Origin: Candidatus Woesearchaeota archaeon | GTDB lineage: Archaea > Nanobdellota > Nanobdellia > Woesearchaeales > GW2011-AR9 | Length of the DNA: 64,000 bases | Reading direction: 5' to 3' | Assembly: GCA_018655525.1 (NCBI GenBank) | Contig: JABIJM010000020.1 | Span: 1 to 64,000, forward strand | Shown: positions 15,200 to 22,963 of the stretch, in pieces | How the letters are laid out: each line of letters begins with the position of its first letter | Numbering within the stretch: the stretch's first letter is position 1 | Notes under the pieces: generated by a model | Seen by the model: the letters and a program-made list of their open reading frames with translations, nothing else | Told to the model about the DNA's origin: nothing | Database searches by the model: none | Translations under genes and position numbers: made by a program

Positions 15200-15439
15200 A
15201 TGGATTTGGATGAATATTATAATCAGGTAAAGAGTTTAAGAACAAAAATTAGAACCAATACAATTGATCAAGATGTTCTTAATGAAGTTGATGGTGATGA
15301 CCCCTGTTGTTATTTCTGTTTTGAGAATCCGGGAGAATTAGTTGTTATTGATCATGAAAGGTTCCCTCTTGACAGAGAATGTTATGAATTAGCGAGAACA
15401 CATTTATATATTGCCGGCAAACCTTATGAAATGAATTAA
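15200..15439 (+). CDS. Small cysteine-containing hypothetical protein (79 aa)
   Basis: The N-terminal helix is followed by PCCYFCFENPGELVVIDHERFPLDRECYELA. The CC-x2-C cluster plus His and a later Cys could form a small zinc site. The ATG is preceded by a TATA-like TTTTAAAGTAA about 28 bases upstream. The same AAAGAACTTTTAAAGTAA motif recurs before the truD start, at 15461-15474. No family name can be given. Confidence 0.6.
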   Translation: MDLDEYYNQVKSLRTKIRTNTIDQDVLNEVDGDDPCCYFCFENPGELVVIDHERFPLDRECYELARTHLYIAGKPYEMN

Positions 15440-15491
15440 TTCATGTATTCCCTCCAAAGAACTTTTAAAGTAAACTAGTTTTTTAATTTCT

Positions 15492-16409
15492 ATGTATAAA
15501 TTAAAAGTAAAACCTGAAGATTTTATTGTACGTGAAAGAAGTAATGTTAAAATCAAAGATCAAGGTAGATTTTCATATTTCAAATTAACGAAGAAAAATA
15601 GAAACACATTGGATGTTGTGAAAGAAATTGCAAAACAACTTGGTATTAAGGAGAGAGAGATTGGTTTTGCAGGAAGCAAAGATAAACATGCTATTACAGA
15701 ACAATTAATTTCTATTCCACGTAAGAAGGTTGATGTAGATGTGGATGGCGTTTCTTTAGAGTTTGTTGGACAAGGAGATAAACCGATCTCTTTAGGGGAT
15801 TTGAAGGGGAATGAGTTTGAGATCGTGATTTCAGATTATGAAGGAAAGATTGATGCTATTGATTTTAATGTGAATTATTTTGACGAACAACGGTTTTCTA
15901 AGAATAATGCAAAGGTTGGGAAACATTTGGTAAAGAAGGAATTTAAAGAAGCTTGCTCCATATTAGAATTAAAAGTAGAAGGTAATAATTTTATTGGTGC
16001 ATTAACAAAGATTCCAATTAGAATGTTACGTATGTATGTGAATGCGTATCAAAGTTATTTATGGAATGAAACAGTTGCAAAAATATTGAGTAAAAAAGAT
16101 GTTGTTAAGAAAGTTGATTATAGTTTGGGAACGTTTTTCTTTGTTAAAGAAAGAGAAGAGTTGCAAGTTCCATTGATTGGATTTGGTTCTAAGGAATTTG
16201 AAACTGATGATATTAAGGCATTAATGGAGAAGGAAGGTATTCGGTATAAGGATTTTGTGATTAAACAAATTCATCAATTGACATTGGAAGGAGAGATGAG
16301 AGATGTGTTTATTGATGTCAATGATTTTAAGGTTAATGGAAACAAAGTTTTCTTCTTTTTGCAGAAGGGATCGTATGCAACGATGGTTATTAGAAGAGTT
16401 GTAGCATAA
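15492..16409 (+). CDS. truD: tRNA pseudouridine synthase TruD
   Basis: The product is 305 residues. YKLKVKPEDFIVRE is the family N-terminus and GFAGSKDKHAIT carries the catalytic Asp at about 64. NYFDEQRF and YVNAYQSYLWNE complete the fold. TruD makes pseudouridine 13 in the tRNA D arm. At 305 residues it is shorter than many archaeal TruD proteins (about 400), so part of the insertion domain is probably reduced. The upstream AACTTTTAAAGTAA is the likely TATA region. A ZIP transporter gene follows on the same strand. Confidence 0.92.
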   Translation: MYKLKVKPEDFIVRERSNVKIKDQGRFSYFKLTKKNRNTLDVVKEIAKQLGIKEREIGFAGSKDKHAITEQLISIPRKKVDVDVDGVSLEFVGQGDKPISLGDLKGNEFEIVISDYEGKIDAIDFNVNYFDEQRFSKNNAKVGKHLVKKEFKEACSILELKVEGNNFIGALTKIPIRMLRMYVNAYQSYLWNETVAKILSKKDVVKKVDYSLGTFFFVKEREELQVPLIGFGSKEFETDDIKALMEKEGIRYKDFVIKQIHQLTLEGEMRDVFIDVNDFKVNGNKVFFFLQKGSYATMVIRRVVA

Positions 16410-16440
16410 TTATATAAATAAGTATGATATTAATTTGATA

Positions 16441-17247
16441 ATGTCTGCTGTATTAAATACGATTATTAGTGTGGTTATTGTATCACTTGTTTCTTTAGTA
16501 GGTATTTTCTCAATTCTTTTACGAAAGAAAAACACACAGAATTTCTTGTTGTTGCTGGTAAGTTTATCAGCAGGAACCTTGTTTGGAGGTGCATTTTTAC
16601 ATCTGCTTCCTGAAGTAGTTGCAGATCATGGATTTACAATTCAAATTTCACTTTTAGTATTGGCAGGAGTTATGACATTTTTTGTTTTAGAAAAATTTAT
16701 TCATTGGGGCCATTGCCATCATCATCCTGCGTTTGATTTTTTACATTCACATCATGCTACAGATAAAAATCATCATGATCATAAGAAGAAGAATGATAAA
16801 TCTCAAATTGCAGTTTTAAATTTGCTTGCAGATGGAGTTCACAATTTCTTAGATGGTTTAGTGATTGCAGGTAGTTACCTTGTGAGTCCTGCTGCAGGAA
16901 TTGCAACAACAATTGCTGTTATTATCCATGAAGTTCCTCAAGAGATTGCTGATTTTGGTGTGTTGTTGTATGCGGGTTTGAGTAAAAAGAGAGCATTATT
17001 ATTAAATTTCGGATCAGCTGCGATTTCTATTCTTGGAGCTGTGATTGGATTATGGTTTGGTTCTAAATCAGATCTATTCATTCCTTTAATTCTTCCATTT
17101 GCAGCTGGTGGATTCCTTTACATCGCTGGATCTAATTTAGTTCCTGAGTTACATAAGAAATGTGATGTTGCAATTGAATCCTTTTGGCATTTTGTGATGA
17201 TGGTTCTTGGGATTGGATTGATGTATGGATTGACGTTTATTGGGTAG
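16441..17247 (+). CDS. ZIP-family divalent metal transporter
   Basis: The product is 269 residues with eight predicted membrane helices. A His-rich cytoplasmic loop (HWGHCHHHP, then HSHHATDKNHHDHKKK) follows helix 3. The metal-site helices LADGVHNFLDGLVIAG and IIHEVPQEIADFGVL hold the conserved H/N/D and HExxxE-like residues. It imports Zn2+ or related metals. The start is the ATG at 16441, one codon pair after an in-frame TTG. ATTATATAAATAAG upstream is a clear TATA element. A terminator-like hairpin lies downstream at 17308. Confidence 0.9.
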   Translation: MSAVLNTIISVVIVSLVSLVGIFSILLRKKNTQNFLLLLVSLSAGTLFGGAFLHLLPEVVADHGFTIQISLLVLAGVMTFFVLEKFIHWGHCHHHPAFDFLHSHHATDKNHHDHKKKNDKSQIAVLNLLADGVHNFLDGLVIAGSYLVSPAAGIATTIAVIIHEVPQEIADFGVLLYAGLSKKRALLLNFGSAAISILGAVIGLWFGSKSDLFIPLILPFAAGGFLYIAGSNLVPELHKKCDVAIESFWHFVMMVLGIGLMYGLTFIG

Positions 17248-17307
17248 AAAGACAAAAGGTTTTTAAAAGACGTATTAGTATGTAGTTCTGTGAGGTTTGT
17301 AGCTTAC

Positions 17308-17330
17308 TCAAAAAGGAGATTCTTTTTTGA
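17308..17330 (+). terminator. Terminator-like hairpin with T6
   Basis: TCAAAAAG and CTTTTTTGA pair around GAGATT, giving a run of six T on the plus strand. It lies 60 bases after the ZIP gene and 28 bases before the next tRNA. It resembles the hairpin at 10146-10170 in both sequence and position. Confidence 0.4.
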
Positions 17331-17358
17331 TTGTTCCAAATCCACTCTTACAAATTGT

Positions 17359-17506
17359 GGGCCTGTAGCATAACCTGGATATGATTCAAAACCCTACCGG
17401 AAAGTGCGGCCGAAGCATTTAATAGATGCTGCCGAAGCTTCGGACCGGTTGACTTGTTCATGGAAATGACAAGGCCGAAATCGGGGTTCAAATCCCTGCT
17501 GGCCCA
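17359..17506 (+). tRNA. Multi-intron tRNA, probably tRNA-Arg(UCG)
   Basis: Acceptor GGGCCTG/CTGGCCC has one mismatch, the T arm CGGGG-TTCAAAT-CCCTG is good, and the discriminator is A. The span is 148 bases. Anticodon stem ACCGG (17396-17400) pairs with CCGGT (17445-17449) and the loop CTTCGGA reads UCG. About 37 bases with their own hairpins lie between the 5' stem strand and the loop. A second insertion in the variable region (about 28 bases, hairpin CTTGT..ACAAG) is flanked by CGGT/GCCG pairing and bulges TGA and AAA, a good bulge-helix-bulge. The D arm is about 10 bases too long. Exact exons and the amino-acid identity need a tRNA covariance search. Confidence 0.65.
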
Positions 17507-17520
17507 CTTTTTATTTTAAA

Positions 17521-17730
17521 ATGAAATACATTGAATTAAACACGTTCTTAAACATCTCAGGAGTTGCTAGTTCTGGTGGGGGAGCGAAACAATTGATCCG
17601 TTCTGAAGCTGTGAAGGTTAATGGAGAAATTGAAACACGTAACAAAAGAAAACTTGTTGCTGGTGATAAGGTTGTTGTTGGTGGAAAGGAGTTAGTTGTG
17701 GAAGAAGAAGTTTGTCAGAAGGAAAAATGA
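17521..17730 (+). CDS. S4-domain RNA-binding protein (YbcJ-like)
   Basis: The product is 69 residues, almost entirely one S4 domain: IELNTFLNISGVASSGGGAK, then LIRSEAVKVNGEIETRNKRKLVAGDKV. This is the stand-alone YbcJ/YaaA-type RNA-binding module. The ATG lies only 15 bases after the tRNA 3' end, with no room for a separate promoter, so it is probably transcribed with the tRNA. The RNA target is unknown. Confidence 0.8.
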   Translation: MKYIELNTFLNISGVASSGGGAKQLIRSEAVKVNGEIETRNKRKLVAGDKVVVGGKELVVEEEVCQKEK

Positions 17731-17783
17731 TTGTTACTATTTAGTGAGTTAATTTTATAAAAAAGAACGATAAATAGATACTT

Positions 17784-18467
17784 ATGAAAAAAATCATTAG
17801 TATATTACTCTCATTAGCACTTTCTGGATGTTATCCCGCAGGAATGTATTCATCCCATGAACCTCAAGAATGTAAGAATGTAAAATATGAAGAAGTCGTT
17901 CAAAACGCAAAGCATGCAAATTTTGGTTTGAAGTATCATATTACAACACTTGTTCCAGAAAATAATTTAGAAAAATGTACTTACCGATCTCCTGTCACAA
18001 AAGCAGTTATGATTAAAGATGGACTTGCTCGAAAGATTGAGATGATAGATGTAGGTGCTAAGGTTTCAAATTGGAAAAGGGATCATCATCCCGCTGGTAT
18101 AATTTATGATGATGAAATGGCCGCAGATTGTACATATAATCCTCATAGATATCGTGATTGGTTTTGTAAAGGCACCAATGGAAAAAATTACACCTTACCA
18201 AATAATAACAATAAAGTTACTGAAGGAGAACTAATTACGCTTGCAGTAAAAACAATTGATTGTTTGAAAGGTAAAGGAAGTAATGTAAAGATTGATTCAA
18301 ATGAAGATATAACAAGCTGTATACAAACACCAAAAGGCAAATTACCACGACATAATCCATTAATTCCATCTGATCCTGGATTTCGTAGAGGACAAGGTCA
18401 TTTCTATAAAAAGATGGATTATGGATTTTGTTATGATGCTCGTGTTCATTGTCGTTTTTCAAAATAG
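17784..18467 (+). CDS. Cysteine-rich putative lipoprotein
   Basis: The product is 227 residues. MKKIISILLSLALSGC is a textbook signal peptide with a lipobox, and Cys16 is the anchor. The mature chain has about eight further cysteines, consistent with disulfides outside the cell, plus many His and Tyr. No domain recognised. GATAAATAGATA just upstream is AT-rich but not a clear TATA. It is one of the group of exported, lineage-restricted proteins here. Confidence 0.65.
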   Translation: MKKIISILLSLALSGCYPAGMYSSHEPQECKNVKYEEVVQNAKHANFGLKYHITTLVPENNLEKCTYRSPVTKAVMIKDGLARKIEMIDVGAKVSNWKRDHHPAGIIYDDEMAADCTYNPHRYRDWFCKGTNGKNYTLPNNNNKVTEGELITLAVKTIDCLKGKGSNVKIDSNEDITSCIQTPKGKLPRHNPLIPSDPGFRRGQGHFYKKMDYGFCYDARVHCRFSK

Positions 18468-18574
18468 TGATTATGGAATATACAGGTTTACCAAGAAACC
18501 ACTACAAATGGTTATTTCCACATGCTCAGGTATAACCCATAACTTTTATATAACCACTCTTATTCTAGTATAAA

Positions 18575-19915
18575 ATGGTCCTAGACAAGCTCGGAGATTC
18601 ATTAAAGAACACGTTAAATAAGATAACGAAATCAATGTTTGTAGATGAAAAGCTGATAAATGAGCTTGTGAAGGACATTCAACGTGCATTATTACAATCA
18701 GATACAAATGTTCAATTAGTATTCTCCTTAAGTAAAGCAATCAAAGAACGGGCTAAGGAAGATCCTCCTGCTGGTGTAACAAAACGTGAGCAGTTAGTGA
18801 AAGTTGTTTATGAAGAGTTAACAAATTTCTTAGGAAAGGAAGCGTATGAAATTAAAATTTCTAAAAAGCCTACGCAAATTATGTTGGTGGGATTATTTGG
18901 GTCTGGGAAAACAACAACTGCAGGGAAGTTAGCAAAGTATTACAAAAAACGTGGTTTAAAAATTGCAGTGATGCAAACGGATACATGGAGACCGGCAGCG
19001 TATGAACAGTTGCAACAAACTGCTGAAATGGTTGGTGTAGATTTTCTTGGAATAAAAGGAGAGAAGGATCCTGTCAATATTTATTTGTCATTTGAGAAAA
19101 AGTTAAATGATTATGATGTTGTAATTGTTGATACAGCAGGAAGAGATGCGTTATCAGAAGAATTAATTGAAGAATTGAATAAGTTACATGGGGCAGTACA
19201 AGCAGATGAGAAGTTGTTAGTTATTTCTGCAGATATTGGTCAAGCAGCACAGAAACAAGCACAGGCGTTTCATGATACATGCCATGTAACTGGTGTTGTA
19301 ATCACAAAATTAGAAGGAACTGCAAAAGGTGGTGGAGCATTATCAGCATGCGCAGTTACAGATGCAAAAATTGCATTTATTGGAGTTGGTGAAAAAGTTG
19401 ACGATTTAGAAGTATTCCATCCACAACGTTTTGTTGGACGTTTGTTAGGGATGGGTGACATTGAAACTTTATTAGAGAAAGCGAAAGAAGTCATCACTGA
19501 AGAATCTGCGAAAGATATGCAAGCAAAATTCATGAAAGGAAATTTCAATCTTGTTGACTTGTATGAACAAATGAAAGCCATGAAAAAAATGGGTTCATTT
19601 GGAAAAATTATGGAAATGATTCCTGGGATGGGTCAATTAAAGATGCCAAAAGATATGTTAAAAACTCAAGAAGGAAAGTTAGAGAAATGGAAATTCGCAA
19701 TGGATTCTATGACAAAGGAAGAGTTAGAAGAACCAGAAGTACTAGATGCTCAAAGAATTGATCGGATTGCATCTGGAAGCGGTTTGAAAATCCAAGAAAT
19801 AAGAGAATTATTAAAACAATATCGTCAAAGTAAGAAAATGATGAAGATGATGAAAGGTGAAGGCGATATTAATAAGATGATGAAGAAAATGAAGGGACGA
19901 GTTCCTGGTATGTAG
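18575..19915 (+). CDS. srp54: Signal recognition particle GTPase SRP54
   Basis: The product is 446 residues, full length. N domain (1-85); G domain with GLFGSGKT (106-113), DTWRPAAYEQL, DTAGRD and TKLEGTAKGGG; then a methionine-rich M domain (about 310-446) ending MKGRVPGM that binds signal sequences and 7S RNA. It targets nascent membrane and secreted proteins to the translocon, which suits the many exported proteins nearby. TTTTATATAACC upstream is the TATA element, about 25 bases from the ATG. The 7S RNA gene is not in this window. Confidence 0.97.
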   Translation: MVLDKLGDSLKNTLNKITKSMFVDEKLINELVKDIQRALLQSDTNVQLVFSLSKAIKERAKEDPPAGVTKREQLVKVVYEELTNFLGKEAYEIKISKKPTQIMLVGLFGSGKTTTAGKLAKYYKKRGLKIAVMQTDTWRPAAYEQLQQTAEMVGVDFLGIKGEKDPVNIYLSFEKKLNDYDVVIVDTAGRDALSEELIEELNKLHGAVQADEKLLVISADIGQAAQKQAQAFHDTCHVTGVVITKLEGTAKGGGALSACAVTDAKIAFIGVGEKVDDLEVFHPQRFVGRLLGMGDIETLLEKAKEVITEESAKDMQAKFMKGNFNLVDLYEQMKAMKKMGSFGKIMEMIPGMGQLKMPKDMLKTQEGKLEKWKFAMDSMTKEELEEPEVLDAQRIDRIASGSGLKIQEIRELLKQYRQSKKMMKMMKGEGDINKMMKKMKGRVPGM

Positions 19916-20062
19916 TTAGTGTTTATGTAAGTCTTTTTCGGGTATGGGTTTTTCTTCTCTAAATCCACATTCTTTACAATATTTGATGGTATAATATCCA
20001 TCTGGGAACTTATGTTGACCTTCGTGTAATGTACGTTTGCAGTCTGGGCAGTGTGTTAGCAT
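19916..20062 (-). CDS. Small zinc-ribbon protein (48 aa)
   Basis: The frame runs from ATG 20062 to TAA 19916. MLTHCPDCKRTL and YCKECGFREE give two CxxC knuckles 23 residues apart, a rubredoxin/zinc-ribbon arrangement. The 3' end abuts srp54 (stop at 19915) convergently. Upstream on this strand ATATTATAAATA is a strong TATA candidate. It probably binds zinc. Partner unknown. Confidence 0.65.
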   Translation of the reverse strand: MLTHCPDCKRTLHEGQHKFPDGYYTIKYCKECGFREEKPIPEKDLHKH

Positions 20063-20133
20063 GTTCTTTAGTAAAATGATATAATATTTATAGGTTTAGG
20101 TATATTTATAAATTATGAGAGAATTCTTCTTAT

Positions 20134-21186
20134 GTGGCAGATACAATTGAGGGATTTCAGAATTTAATTGGAGAACTAAAAGAAAGCCTAAAATTTTTTG
20201 AAACTGAATCCGTAGATATGGAAACAAATTTACAAAAAATACCTGCTCTTGGAAAGTATTTAATTGAAGAAGAACATAGTGGAAGTACAATTAGAAAAAT
20301 CACAAAAGTTCTTAGAAATGTATATAGAATTGTTAAAAGAATCCAAAAAGCAAGAAAAGAATTTGAAAGTAGACTTGAAGATTTAAATATAAGTATAAAC
20401 AATTTTCTTCCAGGAAGATATAGAAAAAGGTTTGTTCAAAATTCTAAAAAAATGGAAATTATTTCTAATTTTATCCTAAAGTTTTATTCAAAAAGAGGAG
20501 CATTATGGAATAATAGAAAAGATGGAGGGTTATTGCTCACCAAATTAAAAAATTCACAAAGAGGAGGAATAAGACCGCTATTAGCTGTAATTGAATCTTA
20601 CAAAACCTTAATTCTTGATGTAGAAAAAGATTTAGAGAATATTCAATTTAATTTTAATATTGATAATGTTCTAAAAACTGTAGATGCACCAGTAGATCGA
20701 ACTGTAGTGATTATTGATGCGGATTTTGCATCCAATGCAGACCATTATAGAAAAATTAGAAGAAAAATAATTCGTTTAGTTAATAATGCAACATTAGAGA
20801 TCCCTAAAACTGTACTTAAAGAAATGATCAAAATTCCAAAAAATAGAAAAGCTGCTCTTGTCAGCAAAGATTTTCGTCGTCAATTACTTAAATCAGCAAA
20901 TCTTATTTCCATAAGAAAAAATTTAACTTATGAGGATACAATTATCAATTATTGGAAAAAAACACCAAAGGGAAGTTCAAATGAAAATAAAATCAGAGAA
21001 TTTAAAAGAGGAGGAGATATTAAAATCATGTTAAGAGCATTAGAATTAGATCCTATACCTGTTGTAATTCTTTCAAATGATAATGATATATATCAAACAA
21101 TTAGAGCCATGCAGAATGCCGGAATTGCAATACACATTTCAGTCCATGCATTTCAAGATGACGGGACAATTCTTAGAGTGGCATAA
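20134..21186 (+). CDS. Coiled-coil protein with C-terminal PIN-like nuclease domain
   Basis: The product is 350 residues. Residues 1-185 are long, basic helices with coiled-coil character. From about 190 a PIN-like core appears: VVIIDADFASN (first Asp), LEIPKTVLKEM (Glu region), GGDIKIMLRALEL (Asp) and VVILSNDNDIYQTI (terminal Asp pair). These fit the four-acid metal site of PIN/NYN RNases. Start is the GTG at 20134, since the ATG at 20132 is out of frame. It is preceded by a TATATTTATAAATT promoter. The 3' end overlaps the convergent gene by 34 bases. The N-terminal architecture is unfamiliar. Confidence 0.65.
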   Translation: MADTIEGFQNLIGELKESLKFFETESVDMETNLQKIPALGKYLIEEEHSGSTIRKITKVLRNVYRIVKRIQKARKEFESRLEDLNISINNFLPGRYRKRFVQNSKKMEIISNFILKFYSKRGALWNNRKDGGLLLTKLKNSQRGGIRPLLAVIESYKTLILDVEKDLENIQFNFNIDNVLKTVDAPVDRTVVIIDADFASNADHYRKIRRKIIRLVNNATLEIPKTVLKEMIKIPKNRKAALVSKDFRRQLLKSANLISIRKNLTYEDTIINYWKKTPKGSSNENKIREFKRGGDIKIMLRALELDPIPVVILSNDNDIYQTIRAMQNAGIAIHISVHAFQDDGTILRVA

Positions 21187-21629
21187 TCTCCTTTAATAGA
21201 ATCAATTCTTTCTTTAAATGTTTGATATTTCTCACCTAAAACTTTTTCAAATTCTGCTAAAGAAGACCTGTGATAAGAAGCAGGAGTCATCATAAATTGA
21301 GAGTTATCTTCATCTTTATCAATTTGTATTAAATGATGATTTAGACTTGTTCTAACCATGACCATATTAACTTCGGAATCTTGACTCCATAAATAACGAG
21401 AAACTGCCCTTTCAAGAGGTCCACCCTTTTCATTTATTAAGGGAATAGAAGAATACATTAATTTATTGTTGTGTGGGTTTTTTTTTGACCCTACTGCAAC
21501 ATGAAATGGGCCTTCATTCATAAAGGCATTATTACGTGTGATAATATAATCTCCTTCTTTTACATCATTTAATTTTAATAGCTCATCAAATAAAATGATT
21601 CTTGAATCAATTGTAGTTGTTGTACCCAT
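21153..21629 (-). CDS. Hypothetical protein (158 aa)
   Basis: The protein begins MGTTTTIDSRIILFDELLKL. Segments such as VKEGDYIITRNNAF and GPFHVAVGSKKN suggest a compact beta-rich fold. No recognised family, signal or membrane segment. It overlaps the PIN-like gene by 34 bases tail-to-tail. CTTTTATAAAG lies upstream as a TATA element. Whether it is functionally paired with the PIN-like gene is unknown. Confidence 0.6.
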   Translation of the reverse strand: MGTTTTIDSRIILFDELLKLNDVKEGDYIITRNNAFMNEGPFHVAVGSKKNPHNNKLMYSSIPLINEKGGPLERAVSRYLWSQDSEVNMVMVRTSLNHHLIQIDKDEDNSQFMMTPASYHRSSLAEFEKVLGEKYQTFKERIDSIKGDYATLRIVPSS

Positions 21630-21683
21630 ATCATCATTTTCAGAATATCTTTTATAAAGATTTCGTCTCTTTTGAGTAAATAA

Positions 21684-22283
21684 TCAAAACTCAATGATTT
21701 TTCCAGTCTTTCCAACATTGATAACTTTTGTTGATCCAATAAGTTCTTCTATACCGTGAGTTTCATGAATGTGACCACAAATGTGGACATCTGGTTTGAA
21801 TTCTTCAATTGCTTTTCTTACTCCGCTTGATCCCCAACCTGGAATTTTCATGGAGATAATTGAATCATTTGGTTGAACATGTGTAACCATAAGTTTCTTT
21901 TTACAGTCTTTAATTGAGTTGTGAGATTGTTTGAGTGTTTGAAAAAATTGTTCTTCATTTAAAGTGTGTAAACCTACATCTCCATAACCACACCCAAATA
22001 TGCCCACATCACCAAATTTTAGGCTGTATCCATGAAGATTTTTAACTTGATATGCATCAACCATTGCATTGATTTCAGCCATCCCTTCATGATTTCCTGG
22101 GACTACGGCAACTTCTAATCCCATTTTTTTGAATGGTCCAATCATACCTTCCTTGAATTGGTCTTCATCAAAGATATCACCTGCAAGAATTACAAGATCA
22201 ACTTTTTCATCTGCACCTTTTTGAGCCATTTTTTGCATAAAGTGGCGATCGTTATGTACGTCTGAGATTGCAAGTATTTTCAT
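21684..22283 (-). CDS. Calcineurin-like metallophosphoesterase (YfcE-type)
   Basis: The product is 199 residues, the usual size of small MJ0936/YfcE phosphodiesterases. The five metal motifs are present: ISDVHND, LAGDIFD, PGNHEG, a mid His in VTHVQP, and GHIHETHG. It uses two metals to cleave phosphomonoesters or diesters. The physiological substrate is unknown. The start codon is the ATG at 22283. GACTTTATAAAC upstream serves as TATA and is shared back-to-back with the lipoprotein gene at 22385. Confidence 0.88.
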   Translation of the reverse strand: MKILAISDVHNDRHFMQKMAQKGADEKVDLVILAGDIFDEDQFKEGMIGPFKKMGLEVAVVPGNHEGMAEINAMVDAYQVKNLHGYSLKFGDVGIFGCGYGDVGLHTLNEEQFFQTLKQSHNSIKDCKKKLMVTHVQPNDSIISMKIPGWGSSGVRKAIEEFKPDVHICGHIHETHGIEELIGSTKVINVGKTGKIIEF

Positions 22284-22384
22284 GTGATGTTAAGGATAGG
22301 ATGACTTTATAAACTTTTTGGATTGGTTACTCCAGAGTAGTTATTTTAAAAAGATTTATAAAGGATCATAAAAATAACACTTAT

Positions 22385-22948
22385 ATGAAAATAAATAAAA
22401 TTATAGGATATGTAGTAGCTGGATTAGCAGCATTAACTATTTCAAGTTGCGAAAGGGAATATACCCCAGCAAATCCAGTAGTACATGGAAATGTTGTTAC
22501 CCATGAAGATTCAAATGGAGGAATCGCAATATATCAATTTCATACTCGGAGAGATGAAGAAATCAAAGGTGCGACATTTATTAAACAATTCAAAAATGAT
22601 CGTTTCGGTCAAAAAACTTTAGCAGGTCACTATCAAGATTTAAACAAGAACGGAAAAGTTGACGAGGGAGATTTTTGCTTTGTATCCCAAGGAGAAAATT
22701 GTCAAACACCTCTTGAAGATCGTTTTGTATGTTCTACACATATTCTTAGAACAGTTCATACAGATCATCCTATGAAATACGATGCATCAAACCAATCAGA
22801 AGGTCTTACCGAAGATGGGACATATAAAACGTATACCACAGCAGGAATGTGGCATTTGCGAAATGGAGTAAGAACGCCTCATCAATCTATTGAACAAGCA
22901 AAAGATTGTATTAAAGAATGTCCTTCTAATTTATTAGAAAAACTTTAA
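22385..22948 (+). CDS. Putative lipoprotein with EF-hand-like calcium loop
   Basis: The product is 187 residues. The signal peptide ends AALTISSC, with Cys22 as the likely lipid anchor. Near residue 84, DLNKNGKVDEGD is a canonical 12-residue EF-hand/dockerin-type Ca2+ loop. Further cysteines suggest disulfides. It is followed after 15 bases by the VWA-OmpA lipoprotein gene, so both are probably one operon. TTTATAAAGG about 30 bases upstream is the promoter. The function is unknown; context suggests a cell-surface role. Confidence 0.65.
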   Translation: MKINKIIGYVVAGLAALTISSCEREYTPANPVVHGNVVTHEDSNGGIAIYQFHTRRDEEIKGATFIKQFKNDRFGQKTLAGHYQDLNKNGKVDEGDFCFVSQGENCQTPLEDRFVCSTHILRTVHTDHPMKYDASNQSEGLTEDGTYKTYTTAGMWHLRNGVRTPHQSIEQAKDCIKECPSNLLEKL

Positions 22949-22963
22949 ACTAATTTTAAAAAA

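Noticed and set aside
17357-17507. Alternative 7-bp acceptor GTGGGCC/GGCCCAC for the multi-intron tRNA
   Set aside because: It would leave two extra bases between acceptor and T stem. GGGCCTG/CTGGCCC keeps standard numbering despite one mismatch.
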